Shown piece by piece: positions 27,350 through 37,063 of a stretch of 64,000 bases of DNA. Each line of letters opens with the position of its first letter. Position 1 is the stretch's first letter. The notes beneath the pieces are model-generated. The model was not told where the DNA came from and searched no databases. It worked only from the letters and a program-made list of their open reading frames with translations. Source of the stretch: Ensifer sp. WSM1721 (GTDB taxonomy: Bacteria > Pseudomonadota > Alphaproteobacteria > Rhizobiales > Rhizobiaceae); contig NZ_CP165783.1 of NCBI RefSeq assembly GCF_000513895.2, positions 1,116,001 through 1,180,000 of the forward strand. The letters are read 5' to 3'. The translations under genes and the position numbers were made by a program.

Positions 27350-27904
27350 TTATTCCTTCGAGTTGTCCCCCTGCTTCTCCAGGCGCCTGAGAACCTCCTC
27401 CGGCGTAATTTCGGCAGCAAGCTCACCGACGCTTTCATCTGCAACCGTCTTGACCTCTAGCCGATTCGCTATCGCCGAAACGAGCGTCAGCAACTTGGTC
27501 GCCTCCTGCTCGGCCAGAAGCGATATCTGCAAATTGAGATCCGCGCGCTTGTCATCATCAGCGGCCATTCGGTTCTGGCTGATTAGGACAAAGGTCGAAA
27601 TGAAGATTGCCTCCACCGAGGCGACCATAGCGAGAATCGCGAATGTCGGATCGAAGACGGGCACATTCGGAACGAGCCCGAGATTGGCGGCGATCCAGGA
27701 GCCGAAGATCAGCACATGCAGGTAGATGAAGGTCATGGAGCCCGCAAAATTGGTGATCTTCTCTGCGATCTTGTCCTGAACCGTTCTGTTCCGCTCGTCT
27801 TCCTGCCGCTGCTTCAGGATCGCGTTGATGTTGCGGTCGAGTCGGAGCATGCCCGGATCGGAAGGGGTCGAACGCTCCCTATCAGTGGTTCCTCCGGGCG
27901 TCAT
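27350..27904 (-). CDS. DUF1003 membrane protein
   Basis: 184 aa from ATG 27904 (GTGAGG upstream). The DUF1003 core is visible: VQDKIAEKITNFAGSMTFIYLHVLIFGSWIAANLG, a first helix pair, then FAILAMVASVEAIFISTFVLISQNRM. Two transmembrane helices are followed by a charged cytosolic tail with coiled-coil character (NLQISLLAEQEATKLL, EVLRRLEKQGD). Function unknown for the family. An EcfG-like promoter lies 100 bases upstream. Confidence 0.88.
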   Translation of the reverse strand: MTPGGTTDRERSTPSDPGMLRLDRNINAILKQRQEDERNRTVQDKIAEKITNFAGSMTFIYLHVLIFGSWIAANLGLVPNVPVFDPTFAILAMVASVEAIFISTFVLISQNRMAADDDKRADLNLQISLLAEQEATKLLTLVSAIANRLEVKTVADESVGELAAEITPEEVLRRLEKQGDNSKE

Positions 27905-28003
27905 GGCGAACCTCACGCTCTCGACTTCGCACCTCGACGCCGCCGATCATCGACGGAGAAGTGTGCAACAGTCCTATCGACACGACTCGATCGCGCTATC
28001 GCA

Positions 28004-28028
28004 AACACGCCAGGATCGGCAAAGTTCC
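28004..28028 (-). promoter_or_regulatory. EcfG-type promoter candidate for the DUF1003 gene
   Basis: On the minus strand GGAAC (28028-28024), 16 bases, TGTT (28007-28004), about 100 bases before ATG 27904. Confidence 0.45.
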
Positions 28029-28266
28029 GCTGCCGCGCGATCCTTCACGCCGCTGCGAGGGCCGACGGCGGTATCAGTAAAGGATAGTCTCCGGTCACGT
28101 TCAAAAAAGGCCGGTCGCCTATTTAGACCGAAGTCAGCAAGAAGCTTGAAGTCTTGAGGCGCGAAGACAGCGCGCCCGGGCATCATCCGCCCCGAGGCTT
28201 TCCCCTCAGGAAGCGCGATCTGCAATCTCTGATAGGGTTCCAATACGCAATGGCGGCTCCTCTTTC

Positions 28267-28292
28267 GGAACCAACCGACATGCCTGGGCATT
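28267..28292 (+). promoter_or_regulatory. EcfG-like promoter candidate for the DUF3309 peptide
   Basis: GGAAC (28267-28271) with TT at 28291-28292. The spacing is one base longer than at the other sites. It lies 34 bases before ATG 28326. Confidence 0.4.
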
Positions 28293-28325
28293 CAAGCTTA
28301 GTACCTCTCGCGTGGAGACTTGGAG

Positions 28326-28481
28326 ATGCTTGGCACCGTACTACTGATCATCCTTATTTTGTTGCTGATAGGTGCGTTTCCGACCTGGCCGTATTCAGCG
28401 AACTGGGGCTATGGCCCATCCGGTTTGCTGGGGGTCGTGGTCGTCATACTATTGATCCTCGTCTTGATGGGGCGAATCTAA
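28326..28481 (+). CDS. DUF3309-type small membrane protein (51 aa)
   Basis: ATG 28326 with GGAG upstream. The 51-aa peptide has two hydrophobic helices (MLGTVLLIILILLLIGAFP and LLGVVVVILLILVLMGR) around the conserved WPYSANWGYGPSG turn that defines DUF3309. Such peptides are common and often stress-induced in rhizobia; the role is unknown. A strong terminator-like hairpin follows at 28534. Confidence 0.82.
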   Translation: MLGTVLLIILILLLIGAFPTWPYSANWGYGPSGLLGVVVVILLILVLMGRI

Positions 28482-28533
28482 CGCCCGTCGCCCAGGAGTG
28501 GTTTTGGGCGACGACATGAACAGCAACAAGGAT

Positions 28534-28560
28534 TCAAAGCGCGCCGCTGGCGCGCTTTGA
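28534..28560. terminator. Bidirectional terminator-like hairpin
   Basis: A perfect 12-bp stem (28534-28545 with 28549-28560) with a 3-base loop, flanked by AAA/TTT at the stem base. It sits between the convergent DUF3309 and KpsC-like genes and could terminate both. Confidence 0.6.
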
Positions 28561-28625
28561 AATCGATACGAGCGTTCCGGTCGAGGACGTTCGGCTTTTC
28601 CAACGCATCGATCGATGAGGCGGCA

Positions 28626-29657
28626 CTATTGCCGGCCGGCTTGGCCGAGCTCGGCGATCAACAGGTCGATCGCCGCGAATACGTCGATCGGCTCCCAATT
28701 GGCCGGGTTCCGGTAACTCGGATAAAGCCCAAGTGCGGCCACCGTAAGCTGATCGACGGAGGGCCGTGCGCTCGCGCGTCGCGCCAATGCGGGCTCGGCG
28801 GCAACGCCGCCTCTGTCCTCGGTCAATCCCCAGCCGGCATAGAAGGGCACGGCGTAGCAACGCACCGGTATGCCGCGCATGAGGGCGTCGAAGCCCACCT
28901 GACTGGAGACGGTCCAGACCTCGTCGACGACATCGAGGATCGAGGCGACGGACACTTTGTCGGCGAGCAGCACGACGCCTGTCGTCCTCGCGGCACGTTC
29001 AGTGATGTAGCCTTTGCGATAGCCCGCCATCACGTCCGGGTGCGTGCGCACGACGCATTGCGCTCCGCTCGCAAGCGCATCGTTCAGCATGCAATCGAAG
29101 GACCGGCGGCTGCCGAGCGCCCGCTCCACCGAAACGTCGCCGAGAACTTGGTCGACGAGAAGGATTCGCGGGCGACGGCTCGGCTCGATCACCGGCTGGC
29201 GATGCGGCAGGTTGTTGTATTTCGACAATTTGTGCCAAACCATGCGCTCGCGGATGCGCTTCCCCGTGATCTCCTCGCTGCCGCACGCGGCTGCGGCAAT
29301 AAGCAGCTCCAGGCGCGAAGCCCGGCCGGCGTCCACCGGCAATGCCATGTCATCGGCGATGATCGAAACCGGCGCTCCCCCGTCCTTGCCTAGGCCCACC
29401 GAACGCAGGAAACCGTCCTCCAGGTGCCAATGCGGCAATCGCCGCGTGCGGGCGACCGCCATCGCCGTCTTCGCGGGAATGCGCCCGCCCCAGGAAACGA
29501 CACCTTCGATGCCGGGCGACAACGTCGAGGCAAGCGGCTGGTCGCCGAAATAGCGGTCGAGCCAAGGAAGAGCCCGGCGCACGAAAAACGTCGCGCCGAG
29601 CCTCGTTCCAGGCCGCGGCCACCAGGCCTTGCTCGCCGCCTCGGGCAGGCTGTCCAT
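28626..29657 (-). CDS. KpsC/KpsS-like capsule polysaccharide biosynthesis protein
   Basis: 343 aa from ATG 29657 (GTG 29669 also possible). Capsule_synth family features: GVVSWGGRIPAKTAMAVARTR, HWHLEDGFLRSVGLG, ILLVDQVLGDVSVERAL, CVVRTHPDVMAGYRKGY, and VWTVSSQVGFDALMRGIPVRCYAVPFYAGWGLTED. KpsC/KpsS transfer beta-Kdo to a lipid acceptor in capsule assembly. KpsC normally has two such modules; this is a single-module protein. It is last in the leftward polysaccharide cluster. Confidence 0.83.
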   Translation of the reverse strand: MDSLPEAASKAWWPRPGTRLGATFFVRRALPWLDRYFGDQPLASTLSPGIEGVVSWGGRIPAKTAMAVARTRRLPHWHLEDGFLRSVGLGKDGGAPVSIIADDMALPVDAGRASRLELLIAAAACGSEEITGKRIRERMVWHKLSKYNNLPHRQPVIEPSRRPRILLVDQVLGDVSVERALGSRRSFDCMLNDALASGAQCVVRTHPDVMAGYRKGYITERAARTTGVVLLADKVSVASILDVVDEVWTVSSQVGFDALMRGIPVRCYAVPFYAGWGLTEDRGGVAAEPALARRASARPSVDQLTVAALGLYPSYRNPANWEPIDVFAAIDLLIAELGQAGRQ

Positions 29658-29832
29658 CGCTTGCAACACTTCTCCGCCTTACGCTCCTTCGTAAAGGCCA
29701 GAGCGGCATGCGGACGGGAATACCGCTCCGCGCACTCTGGTCGCGCGGATCAGAAATCAGGTTGAGCCGGGAAATGCAATGATCAATGCGACCGCCAATC
29801 GGCACTTCACAGCCGTAACGACCGTCTCGCAA

Positions 29833-32010
29833 TCAGCCGTCGTCCTCGATTTCCAGGAGAAAATAGGTGGTCGGCCCGTACGCGGTATCGTTCGACAGCC
29901 GGAACGCGATCGGGCCGCTGCCGCTCTCGACCGGCGGGTAAAGGGTGCCGTCGAGGCCCACTGGCGAGACGTTCCATGTCGCTGCTACCCGCGAAAATGC
30001 AAGATCGACATAGCCTTTCCGGATTTGCACAGGCAATTCGCCGAAATCCTCGATGACCTTCTCCTCGCTGTCGCGAAAGATCATGCCGGTGTTTTGCGCG
30101 TCGGTCGCGAAGATCACGAGCAAGCGCCGGCTTGTCGAAATGCCGCTTTTCGCGTCGAGCGACGAGACGCCGACGAGCCCGTTTCCATCCGCCTGCTCAA
30201 TGCGCATAACCCCGAGATCGAGCGGCTCTCGCAGCGACGAGAAAGCGGCAGCCTCCGTCATCGGCGTTGAGACCCGAAGCTGTCCCGCCTGGCGGTTGAG
30301 CAGGATCTCACCTGTATCGCTCTGATAAAGTCCTTTTTCGATATCGGTGCGATTGTCCGATGCGAGCGTGCCGCGGTCGCGCAGCGCCGCTAGAATCTCT
30401 GTCGCATTCTGCACACGCGGCTGAGTGGCGCCGATCTCGCCGTCGAACCGGTCTTCGAGCTGTAAACCGATGCGCCCGACGAGCGCCAGATCGGTCAGTC
30501 GCTCCGGCTCGCGTGCCTGCATGTCCTCGCTTAAGTCCTCCTCGCCGCGGACAGCGAAGGGAATGCTGATAGCGGAGCGCGCGACGTCGCCGCGGCGAAA
30601 GACAAGGGCACTAAGCGTTTCGCCGGCGCGTGCCACCGGATCGAGCGCGATTGCGTAAGGAAGCATCGCCCTTTTGTGCGGATAAGGTTCGCCATAGGAA
30701 AGCGCGATCGGCCCGTGGCCGTGCCGACAGAGCACGTCCCAGCCCTGCAGGCCCGCGTAAACCGGCATGACCAGCCCCGCCTCGTAGCGGTAACGGTTCC
30801 AGAAGAGGTGGTCGTATTCGCTGACGATGAAGGGCTTTCCGAGCCAGCGCGCTGCGGCGATCATCCGCATATAGTCGACGCCGTCGGCGAGCGAACTGAC
30901 CTGGCGGAGCGCACTGCCCGGAGAATAGCCGCCGACCCAGTCGTGATAGGTGTTCATGGTCACGGCTTCGACATCGCGCCGGCTGAGCGCGGTCTGCACC
31001 GTCGGCCAATTGTTGTAGGTGCTGATCAGCCCCTCAAATCCGAGATCGCGCAGGACCTCGCTCATCCGCGCGGCCGATTCCCGTTCAGTTTCAACGAAGA
31101 AGGCTTGGAGATCGCGCATCCGCGGCCCGTCGGCATAGCGATCCGCGGGGAGCTTCACGGTGCCTGATTCGAGCCGTTCGTCGTAGCCGAGGTCCCCCCA
31201 GGCTTTCGCAAGTGCCTCCGTCGAGCCGTAGCGCGCCGCAAGCCACCGGTTGAACGGTGCCGCAAGCGCGTCGTCGTATGCAGGCTTGCCGGGCCGCTCA
31301 TGCACGACGGCGTCGAATTCGATGCCGTTTTCATTGGCGAGGATCACGAGCGCCAACGCATCATCGCGGATGGTTGCAATCCCCGTGTAGGGATTGACGC
31401 TCGCGAGGAATTTCTCCTGCAACCTTGCCCAGTGCGCAAAGGCTTCGTCGTCGAGATGCAGCCGGAGCTTGAGATCGCCGTTCGCATCCCAGCGATCGTC
31501 GTGGCCGCCATAGGCGCCGCGCCCGGAAGAGAGCCCGTCGATGATCCAATAGATGCCGTTGCGCTTCAGCGCCGCGAGCAGGTAGTGGACACGGTCAAGC
31601 GTTTCGGGATCGAAGTCGAAATCCGTCTGCCTGCCGAACATCAGGCTGGCGTCGAGGAAGTGCAGCCTGGCGATATTGTAGCCATGCATCGCCAGTTGGC
31701 GCGCGTAGCGGTCGGCGCCGTCATGATCCGGGAAGCCGCCCGATGCCGGGCTCCAGGCGAGCGAGGCGCAAAGCATTCTGACCGGCTTTTCGGGCGCCTT
31801 GGCGAAGGCCAGACTGCCGTCCGAGCCGGCAATGAGCCGGTGATCCGCGTCGATCACACCGTTCGGGAGAATGGACGAGAAATCGAGCGGACTGCCGGCG
31901 CTCACTTCGAGCGAAACGTCGCGAACGGGCACCCATTGGTCTGCGGCATGCACCTGCGAAATCAGCCAGCCGAAAAGCGCCGCTGCCGCAAGCAGTAAGC
32001 GCGTGCTCAT
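29833..32010 (-). CDS. Secreted glycoside hydrolase-like protein, large (725 aa)
   Basis: Start ATG 32010 overlaps the upstream stop as ATGA. A signal peptide is clear (LLLAAAALFGWLISQVHA). A GH-A-type barrel follows: ARQLAMHGYNIARLHFLD, GIYWIIDGLSS, LVILANENGIEFDAV (acid/base NEN region) and GKPFIVSEYDHLFWNRYR (candidate nucleophile Glu in SEYD). A C-terminal beta-rich region of about 250 residues follows. It is probably a periplasmic enzyme that trims or releases the polysaccharide made by this cluster. Family number not assigned. Confidence 0.78.
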   Translation of the reverse strand: MSTRLLLAAAALFGWLISQVHAADQWVPVRDVSLEVSAGSPLDFSSILPNGVIDADHRLIAGSDGSLAFAKAPEKPVRMLCASLAWSPASGGFPDHDGADRYARQLAMHGYNIARLHFLDASLMFGRQTDFDFDPETLDRVHYLLAALKRNGIYWIIDGLSSGRGAYGGHDDRWDANGDLKLRLHLDDEAFAHWARLQEKFLASVNPYTGIATIRDDALALVILANENGIEFDAVVHERPGKPAYDDALAAPFNRWLAARYGSTEALAKAWGDLGYDERLESGTVKLPADRYADGPRMRDLQAFFVETERESAARMSEVLRDLGFEGLISTYNNWPTVQTALSRRDVEAVTMNTYHDWVGGYSPGSALRQVSSLADGVDYMRMIAAARWLGKPFIVSEYDHLFWNRYRYEAGLVMPVYAGLQGWDVLCRHGHGPIALSYGEPYPHKRAMLPYAIALDPVARAGETLSALVFRRGDVARSAISIPFAVRGEEDLSEDMQAREPERLTDLALVGRIGLQLEDRFDGEIGATQPRVQNATEILAALRDRGTLASDNRTDIEKGLYQSDTGEILLNRQAGQLRVSTPMTEAAAFSSLREPLDLGVMRIEQADGNGLVGVSSLDAKSGISTSRRLLVIFATDAQNTGMIFRDSEEKVIEDFGELPVQIRKGYVDLAFSRVAATWNVSPVGLDGTLYPPVESGSGPIAFRLSNDTAYGPTTYFLLEIEDDG

Positions 32011-33005
32011 GCCGGTTTTCCGAGAAGCCTGCTCTCGATGGGGTCGCTGGGCTGCCGCCGGCTTCTGAGCAGGCCGACGGGCAAGGCGGCAGCGTGGAAG
32101 AACCAGGCGACGACCGTGTAAAGGCCCATACCGAAGCTTGCCTTCTTCACGCTCACAAGCAGGAGAACACCGGCGAAGATCGCGCAGACCGAGGCGAGCG
32201 CCATGAGCTTGTCGGCCAGGAACAGGACCAGTCCGAGGGAAACGAGCCACCAGAGATAGACGAGCGCCCAGAGCTTCAATTCCGGCAGTTCCCTGAGCAC
32301 CTGGAGGAAATAGGGTTTGCCGAGAGACGCCCGCAGGAGTTCCCCGATGCCGTAGAGATACTTGCTTTTCCAACGGCGGAAGAGGAGCCGGTACGAATTG
32401 ACCGTGTGGCCGAAGTGCTGGACGAAGCGGCGGTCGAGACGGTGGAGCCCCCAGCCGGCGCTTCTGAGACGAATGCCGAGATCGAACTCCTCGTAACCGT
32501 GGAGGTTTCGGTCCGAAAAGTAGCCGACAGCCTCGATGGCGCTGCGCCGATAGAGCCCGCCGCCGTTCATGCGATCGATCGATCCGATACGGTTCTCGGG
32601 CGCATGGCGGCCGACCCGCCGGGCGAATTCGAGATTGGAAACGAGCATCTCCTCGACGTGCCCGGTGACGCCTGCGACGGAGGGATTGTCGGCAAGGAAG
32701 CGCACGGCCTCATCGAGAAAACCTCGATCGAGCAGCATGTCACCGTCGACGAGGCAGATGTAGTCGCAGCGGGAATACTGAAAGCCGAGCTGAGGACCGA
32801 TGCCGCAGCTCGGAAGCGCCGGCGGCGTGATCTGCGCGATGACGACGGGATATTGCGAAGCGATCTCGACCGTGCGGTCGGACGATCCGCTGTCGGCGAC
32901 GATGACCTCGCCGCCCCTTCCATCGAGCGCCGCAAGCGCACTCTCGATTGTTGCCGCGATACGCTTCTCTTCGTTCAACGTTTTGATAATGATGGATATC
33001 GTCAA
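32007..33005 (-). CDS. GT2-family glycosyltransferase with C-terminal membrane helices
   Basis: 332 aa. The start is TTG 33005 (MTISIIIKTLNEE). GT-A fold: IIKTLNEEKRI, VIVADSGSSDRTVEIA, CLVDGDMLLD (DxD-type metal site), then NGGGLYRRSAIEAVG and GYEEFDLGIRLRSAGW (ED acid). Two to three transmembrane segments follow (LVYLWWLVSLGLVLFLADKL and beyond), anchoring it to the inner membrane. It transfers one sugar of the repeat unit. Coupled to the hydrolase downstream. Confidence 0.88.
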   Translation of the reverse strand: MTISIIIKTLNEEKRIAATIESALAALDGRGGEVIVADSGSSDRTVEIASQYPVVIAQITPPALPSCGIGPQLGFQYSRCDYICLVDGDMLLDRGFLDEAVRFLADNPSVAGVTGHVEEMLVSNLEFARRVGRHAPENRIGSIDRMNGGGLYRRSAIEAVGYFSDRNLHGYEEFDLGIRLRSAGWGLHRLDRRFVQHFGHTVNSYRLLFRRWKSKYLYGIGELLRASLGKPYFLQVLRELPELKLWALVYLWWLVSLGLVLFLADKLMALASVCAIFAGVLLLVSVKKASFGMGLYTVVAWFFHAAALPVGLLRSRRQPSDPIESRLLGKPA

Positions 33006-33113
33006 GAGAGCCCCCAGGTCGGCAAGACATTGCAGCGCTGAAATACCCGTATTGGACCGAGCATTGCGATCCGCCCTTCATGCGGAAGTACCCGGTCGCG
33101 AAGCACCGATGTT

Positions 33114-33503
33114 CTACCCTCGATAATTTGCGTTTTCGTTTACCCGTGCGCCGCCGACGCGAAATCGCTGCCAGTGACACGTGAGGAGCCAGCCTGCGCC
33201 GACGCCGCAGCCTGCCCCCGCCATTTTCACCGCAAGGTCGATCAACCGCGCGTGGCGATCGGCGGAGAGCATCTGTGTGAGTTCGAGCCCGACCGCCGCC
33301 GCAAGGACGATCGAAAGGACCGAAAGGACGCGCCGGGGATGAGCGATCGCGAACAGGAGGCCCAGAAGTCCGAAGGCGCCGAATCTTTCGACCTGCACCC
33401 AGCTCCCCATATGCGGACGCATGGCAAGCGGCGACAGCGTCGAATAGGCGATGAGACCGAGGAGAAGCCACGCAAGGACGGATGCGGCGCGTTTGATATC
33501 CAT
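33114..33503 (-). CDS. VanZ-like family membrane protein
   Basis: 129 aa, ATG 33503. Four hydrophobic segments: ASVLAWLLLGLIAYSTLSPL, FGLLGLLFAIAHP, VLSVLSIVLAAAVGLELTQML and AGAGCGVGAGWLL. The segment LELTQMLSADRHARLIDLAVKMAGA resembles the VanZ ExxQ...D.D motif. VanZ-like proteins often sit in polysaccharide or lipid clusters; the function is unclear. Confidence 0.78.
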   Translation of the reverse strand: MDIKRAASVLAWLLLGLIAYSTLSPLAMRPHMGSWVQVERFGAFGLLGLLFAIAHPRRVLSVLSIVLAAAVGLELTQMLSADRHARLIDLAVKMAGAGCGVGAGWLLTCHWQRFRVGGARVNENANYRG

Positions 33504-33578
33504 GATCAATTATCTTTCGTTGTCACACCGTCCGGCGAGCGGCCGCCCGTCGCATGCATGATGCGGCCGCAGCGCAAA

Positions 33579-34919
33579 TCATTTCGTCAGCTCTCCGTAG
33601 AGCGCGAGGGTCTTCTGCGCGACGCTCGACCAACTATAGGCCGCCTCGACATGCTCGATCTGTGCGAGCACCTGCTCATCGCCCGGCGGATTTGCGATCT
33701 TTGCGGCGATGGCGGCTGCCAGCGCTTCGATGTCGCCGAGCGGAAAATAGTCGTCGGCAGGAAGACCGAGCTGGCGATTGGCGACGATGTCGCTCGCCAG
33801 AACCGGCAGACCGTAGGCCATCGCCTCCAGGAGGGCGATCGGCATGCCTTCATGGCTCGAAGGCAGGACGAAGAGCGCCGCATTGGCGAAGAGCTCCGCC
33901 AGGCGATCACCGGTCTGGAACCCCGTCAGGATGACGCCCTGCGCGCTTTCTGCCATTGCCCGGACTTCCGCGGCGTAGGGCGTTTCGAATTCCGCGCCGC
34001 CCGCAAGCACGAGAGCGAACCCGCTATCGCGCAGCTTCGCGAATGCCCAAATGAGATCCGTCTGCCGCTTCTCCGGCACGAGCCGCGCCGCAAGGAGAAT
34101 GTACCTGCGCCGCCTCAGCCCGAATTCATCGAGGATGCCCGTCTCGCCATTGCAAGGCGAAACGGCGACCCCGTTCGGAACGAGAGCGACCGGTACGTGA
34201 TAACGCGCGCTCATCGTCTCGACGATTTCCCTGGAGATTGCGATGCGGCGGTGCGCGAGGCGCATGCCCATCCGTTCCCCGAGCCGGAGCATGCGCTTGG
34301 CGAAAGCGCCCCATTTCTGACGGTCGTAATCGTAGCCGTGATGGGTAACGATCACTTTCAGACCCAAAAGGCGGGCGAGCGGGACGAGGAGCGCCGGGCC
34401 GATCGCGTGGATATGCAGGACATCCGGTCGTCGCAGGGCGGCAAAGCAGACGCCGATCGCCGTGTGGACGATGGCTTCGAGGGCCATCGAACGCGGTGCC
34501 CAGAAAGGGAAGACGCGGATTCCGTTCCAGGAATGGGTTTTCGAATTGGGAAGGTAGCGCCGTCGCCCGATCACCTCGACGTTCCAACCATTCGCCACCA
34601 ATTTTCCCGCGAGCATCTCCACATGCTTTTCGACGCCGCCCTGCACGTTTGGTATACCGCGTAAGCCCAGCATCATCACCCGCCGGCCTGTGGCGGCGCT
34701 TGATATCGGCGGAAGCTCCAGAGCGAATGCATCAAGCCGTTGCGGGAGCAAGGCTTCGCTACCTGAACCGGTGGGCTGTTGAGCCAACGCCCGCTGAGGC
34801 TCGGCGGAGAGCTTCTTGTGAAATCGGCGCGGGTTTCCGAGCGCCACGCCGCTCGGCATAGGCGAAGCGTCCGGCCGCTCTGGACTGGGATTTGGCGAGA
34901 CTCCGGACTTTCTGCTCAT
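33579..34919 (-). CDS. GT4-family glycosyltransferase with N-terminal extension
   Basis: 446 aa from ATG 34919. The first 78 residues are Ser/Pro/Arg-rich and not part of the fold. The enzyme starts at RRVMMLGLRGIPNVQGGVEKH, so an internal start near that MM cannot be excluded. GT4 blocks: DVLHIHAIGPALLVPLA, VTHHGYDYDRQKWG, ILLAARLVPEKRQTDLIWA, and SSHEGMPIALLEAMAYGLPV with the EX7E pair. It probably adds a sugar to the polysaccharide repeat. Confidence 0.85.
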   Translation of the reverse strand: MSRKSGVSPNPSPERPDASPMPSGVALGNPRRFHKKLSAEPQRALAQQPTGSGSEALLPQRLDAFALELPPISSAATGRRVMMLGLRGIPNVQGGVEKHVEMLAGKLVANGWNVEVIGRRRYLPNSKTHSWNGIRVFPFWAPRSMALEAIVHTAIGVCFAALRRPDVLHIHAIGPALLVPLARLLGLKVIVTHHGYDYDRQKWGAFAKRMLRLGERMGMRLAHRRIAISREIVETMSARYHVPVALVPNGVAVSPCNGETGILDEFGLRRRRYILLAARLVPEKRQTDLIWAFAKLRDSGFALVLAGGAEFETPYAAEVRAMAESAQGVILTGFQTGDRLAELFANAALFVLPSSHEGMPIALLEAMAYGLPVLASDIVANRQLGLPADDYFPLGDIEALAAAIAAKIANPPGDEQVLAQIEHVEAAYSWSSVAQKTLALYGELTK

Positions 34920-35061
34920 GGTTGTTCCGCCCCGCGGATGGCCCTTTCCACATCCTGTACGCGCACAACACTTACCATCTCGGTAAGACGACCGCTAAAT
35001 TCCTAGAAAATTGACCGAAAATCAGACGCGTGACTCCGGCGGCGCTCGCAACCGTGCGACG

Positions 35062-36300
35062 TCAACCGGCGCCGAGCGATGTGTAGAGCTCGAGCGTCCT
35101 CTCTCGATAGGCGGCGGCGGAGAACTCGTTGGCAACCCAGGCGCGACCGGCTATTCCCATGCGTGCGCGTGCGGCTGGTGTCAGCGCCGCCATTTTGCTC
35201 AGGGCTCCGGCGAGCTCATCGATTTCTGCGGATGCGGCAAGCAGCCCCGTCTCGCCTTCCCTCACCATCTCCGGAATGCCGCCGATCGCCGCCCCGATGA
35301 CCGGACGCTCGAGCGCATAGGTTTCGAGGACGCTAATGGGCGCGTTCTCGTACCATTCCGACGGCAGCACCAGGGCGCGGGATTCGCCGATCAGCCGGTG
35401 AAGCTTCTCGCCGGAGAGATAACCCGCGAAGGTCACGTCCGCCTGGAGCTCCGCGGCGAGATGCCGAAGGGCCTGCTCCTCCGGGCCGGTGCCGGCAACG
35501 ATGAGCCGCTGCTTGGAACGAGCGGCAGCCCGGATCAATGTGGCAATGCCCTTTTCCGGAGCGAGGCGACCCGCAAAGACGAAATAGTCACTCTCCTGCC
35601 AATCAGCGGAAAAGCCGGAGACGTCGACGAAGTTCGGGATGTGCACCATCTTTTCGCGCGGCCAGCCCCACTCGGCGAGCTTTTCCAGGTAGAACAGGCT
35701 CGGCACGACGAGCCGGTCCACCTTCTCGCGGTAGAGCCCGAGCAAGCGGTGCAGCATGGTCTCCGCGAGCACGACGGCGCTCAGGGACACGGATCCCTTG
35801 ATGCAGCGGTGGCGAAGGACGTTGTAGATTTTCCCGCCATGACAGTCCTCGCACACCCTTCCGTCGCGAAGCATCTTGTAAGAAGGGCAGGCGAGTTTCA
35901 GATCATGGACCGTCATCACCACGGGAATACCGGCGGATTTCAAGGTGGAGAAGATCGCCGGCGACAAGTGATGATAGACGTTGTGCGCATGGGCGATCGC
36001 CGGGCGCACGCGCTCGATGAGGCGGCCGATATTGCGCTGGGCCTCGACCGAATAGATGACGCTCGCGACTTGCGCGACCTTCCTGAGGAGACCGGCATTG
36101 CGGCCATATTCGATCTCCGAGACGAAGTAGTCCGACCAGGGCGATAGCTCGTTTTTGTCGTGCTGCATGGCGAACGGCACGATGTCCCAGCCGATCTCGC
36201 CGAACATGCTCATATGATCGAAGAAAACCACCTCCGCGCCGCCGCGGCGATAGAAATAGTTGTTGATCGCCAGCAGCCGCTTCTTGTCGAAATCCGGCAC
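35062..36300 (-). CDS. GT4-family glycosyltransferase
   Basis: 412 aa from GTG 36300 with GAGGGG upstream. NNYFYRRGGAEVVFFDHM is the acceptor-side Gly loop, and AHAHNVYHHLSPAIFSTLK follows. A Cys-rich insert, CEDCHGGKIYNVLRHRCIKG, is seen in a subset of GT4 enzymes. VFAGRLAPEKGIATLIRAA and SEWYENAPISVLETYALERPVIG carry the GT4 EX7E-type site. Ten bases separate it from the deacetylase gene. Confidence 0.87.
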   Translation of the reverse strand: MPDFDKKRLLAINNYFYRRGGAEVVFFDHMSMFGEIGWDIVPFAMQHDKNELSPWSDYFVSEIEYGRNAGLLRKVAQVASVIYSVEAQRNIGRLIERVRPAIAHAHNVYHHLSPAIFSTLKSAGIPVVMTVHDLKLACPSYKMLRDGRVCEDCHGGKIYNVLRHRCIKGSVSLSAVVLAETMLHRLLGLYREKVDRLVVPSLFYLEKLAEWGWPREKMVHIPNFVDVSGFSADWQESDYFVFAGRLAPEKGIATLIRAAARSKQRLIVAGTGPEEQALRHLAAELQADVTFAGYLSGEKLHRLIGESRALVLPSEWYENAPISVLETYALERPVIGAAIGGIPEMVREGETGLLAASAEIDELAGALSKMAALTPAARARMGIAGRAWVANEFSAAAYRERTLELYTSLGAG

Positions 36301-36310
36301 GAGCGCCCCC

Positions 36311-37063
36311 TCACCATTTAATCCGGTCGAGCGCGGCGTCGACGGGAAGTACGTAGCATCCCTTTTCTACGGCGTAGCGGACCAGATGATCGAAGGTCTG
36401 CGGCGTGCAGCCGTAGGGCGTCGGCCGCGAGGCTATGTCATGAGTGAAGAAGACGAGCCAACCGGGTTCGTTGGCGACATCGTCTATCCAGCGCGTCAAC
36501 GCCCATGCGTCCTCTTCAGGCTGCCGGATCTCGACGGCCTTGAGCATCATCGGGTCGACCGATCCGCGATTGATGGCCTCGCCTGCGCCACGGCACGTGC
36601 GGTAGCGCCGGCGGAGCTCGGTCCGCGCGAGCGGCCAGGCGGCATTATAGGGAAACGCGAAATTCGTCGCCGGTGAGGCAACGCCGGCTCTCTTCAGATA
36701 TTGTGCATTGCGATCGAGGTCTTCAGCCAAACCGGCAATCCTGCGCAGCTTGCGGTGCGCGTGGGTGTGGCAGCCAATCTCGTGCCCGCGGGATGCGAGT
36801 TCAGAGCAGCCTTCGGGCGTGATCAACGTCCGGTCCGGCTCGACCTGGCCGGCAAGCCCACCGGCGATGTAGAAGGTGCCGCGCACGTCATGCTTCTCCA
36901 GAATCGCCGCGCCCTCGAAGAGCGCGCTGTCGGGAACGTCGTCGAACGTGAACGAAACGAGTGGAACATCCGTTTCCAGGCGGCGTCGCTGCCGTGCGAG
37001 CCTCCAGATCATCCGGTTCGCCAGCCTGTCGACCAGCGAGCCGATCCTTCCTTGATCAAGCAT
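36311..37063 (-). CDS. Polysaccharide deacetylase family protein
   Basis: 250 aa from ATG 37063, overlapping the ligase stop by 8 bases. NodB-like: SFTFDDVPDSAL (the TFDD Asp pair), GCHTHAHRKL (HxxxH-type zinc site), NFAFPYNAAWPLARTELRRR and VFFTHDIASRPTPYGCTP (C-terminal catalytic His). It removes N- or O-acetyl groups from the polysaccharide or precursor. No signal peptide, so it likely acts on a cytosolic or membrane-linked substrate. Confidence 0.88.
   Translation of the reverse strand: MLDQGRIGSLVDRLANRMIWRLARQRRRLETDVPLVSFTFDDVPDSALFEGAAILEKHDVRGTFYIAGGLAGQVEPDRTLITPEGCSELASRGHEIGCHTHAHRKLRRIAGLAEDLDRNAQYLKRAGVASPATNFAFPYNAAWPLARTELRRRYRTCRGAGEAINRGSVDPMMLKAVEIRQPEEDAWALTRWIDDVANEPGWLVFFTHDIASRPTPYGCTPQTFDHLVRYAVEKGCYVLPVDAALDRIKW

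Noticed and set aside
33174..34664. 496-codon plus-strand frame opposite the VanZ and GT4 genes
   Set aside because: Charged, motif-free sequence running across a gene boundary; an antisense artefact.
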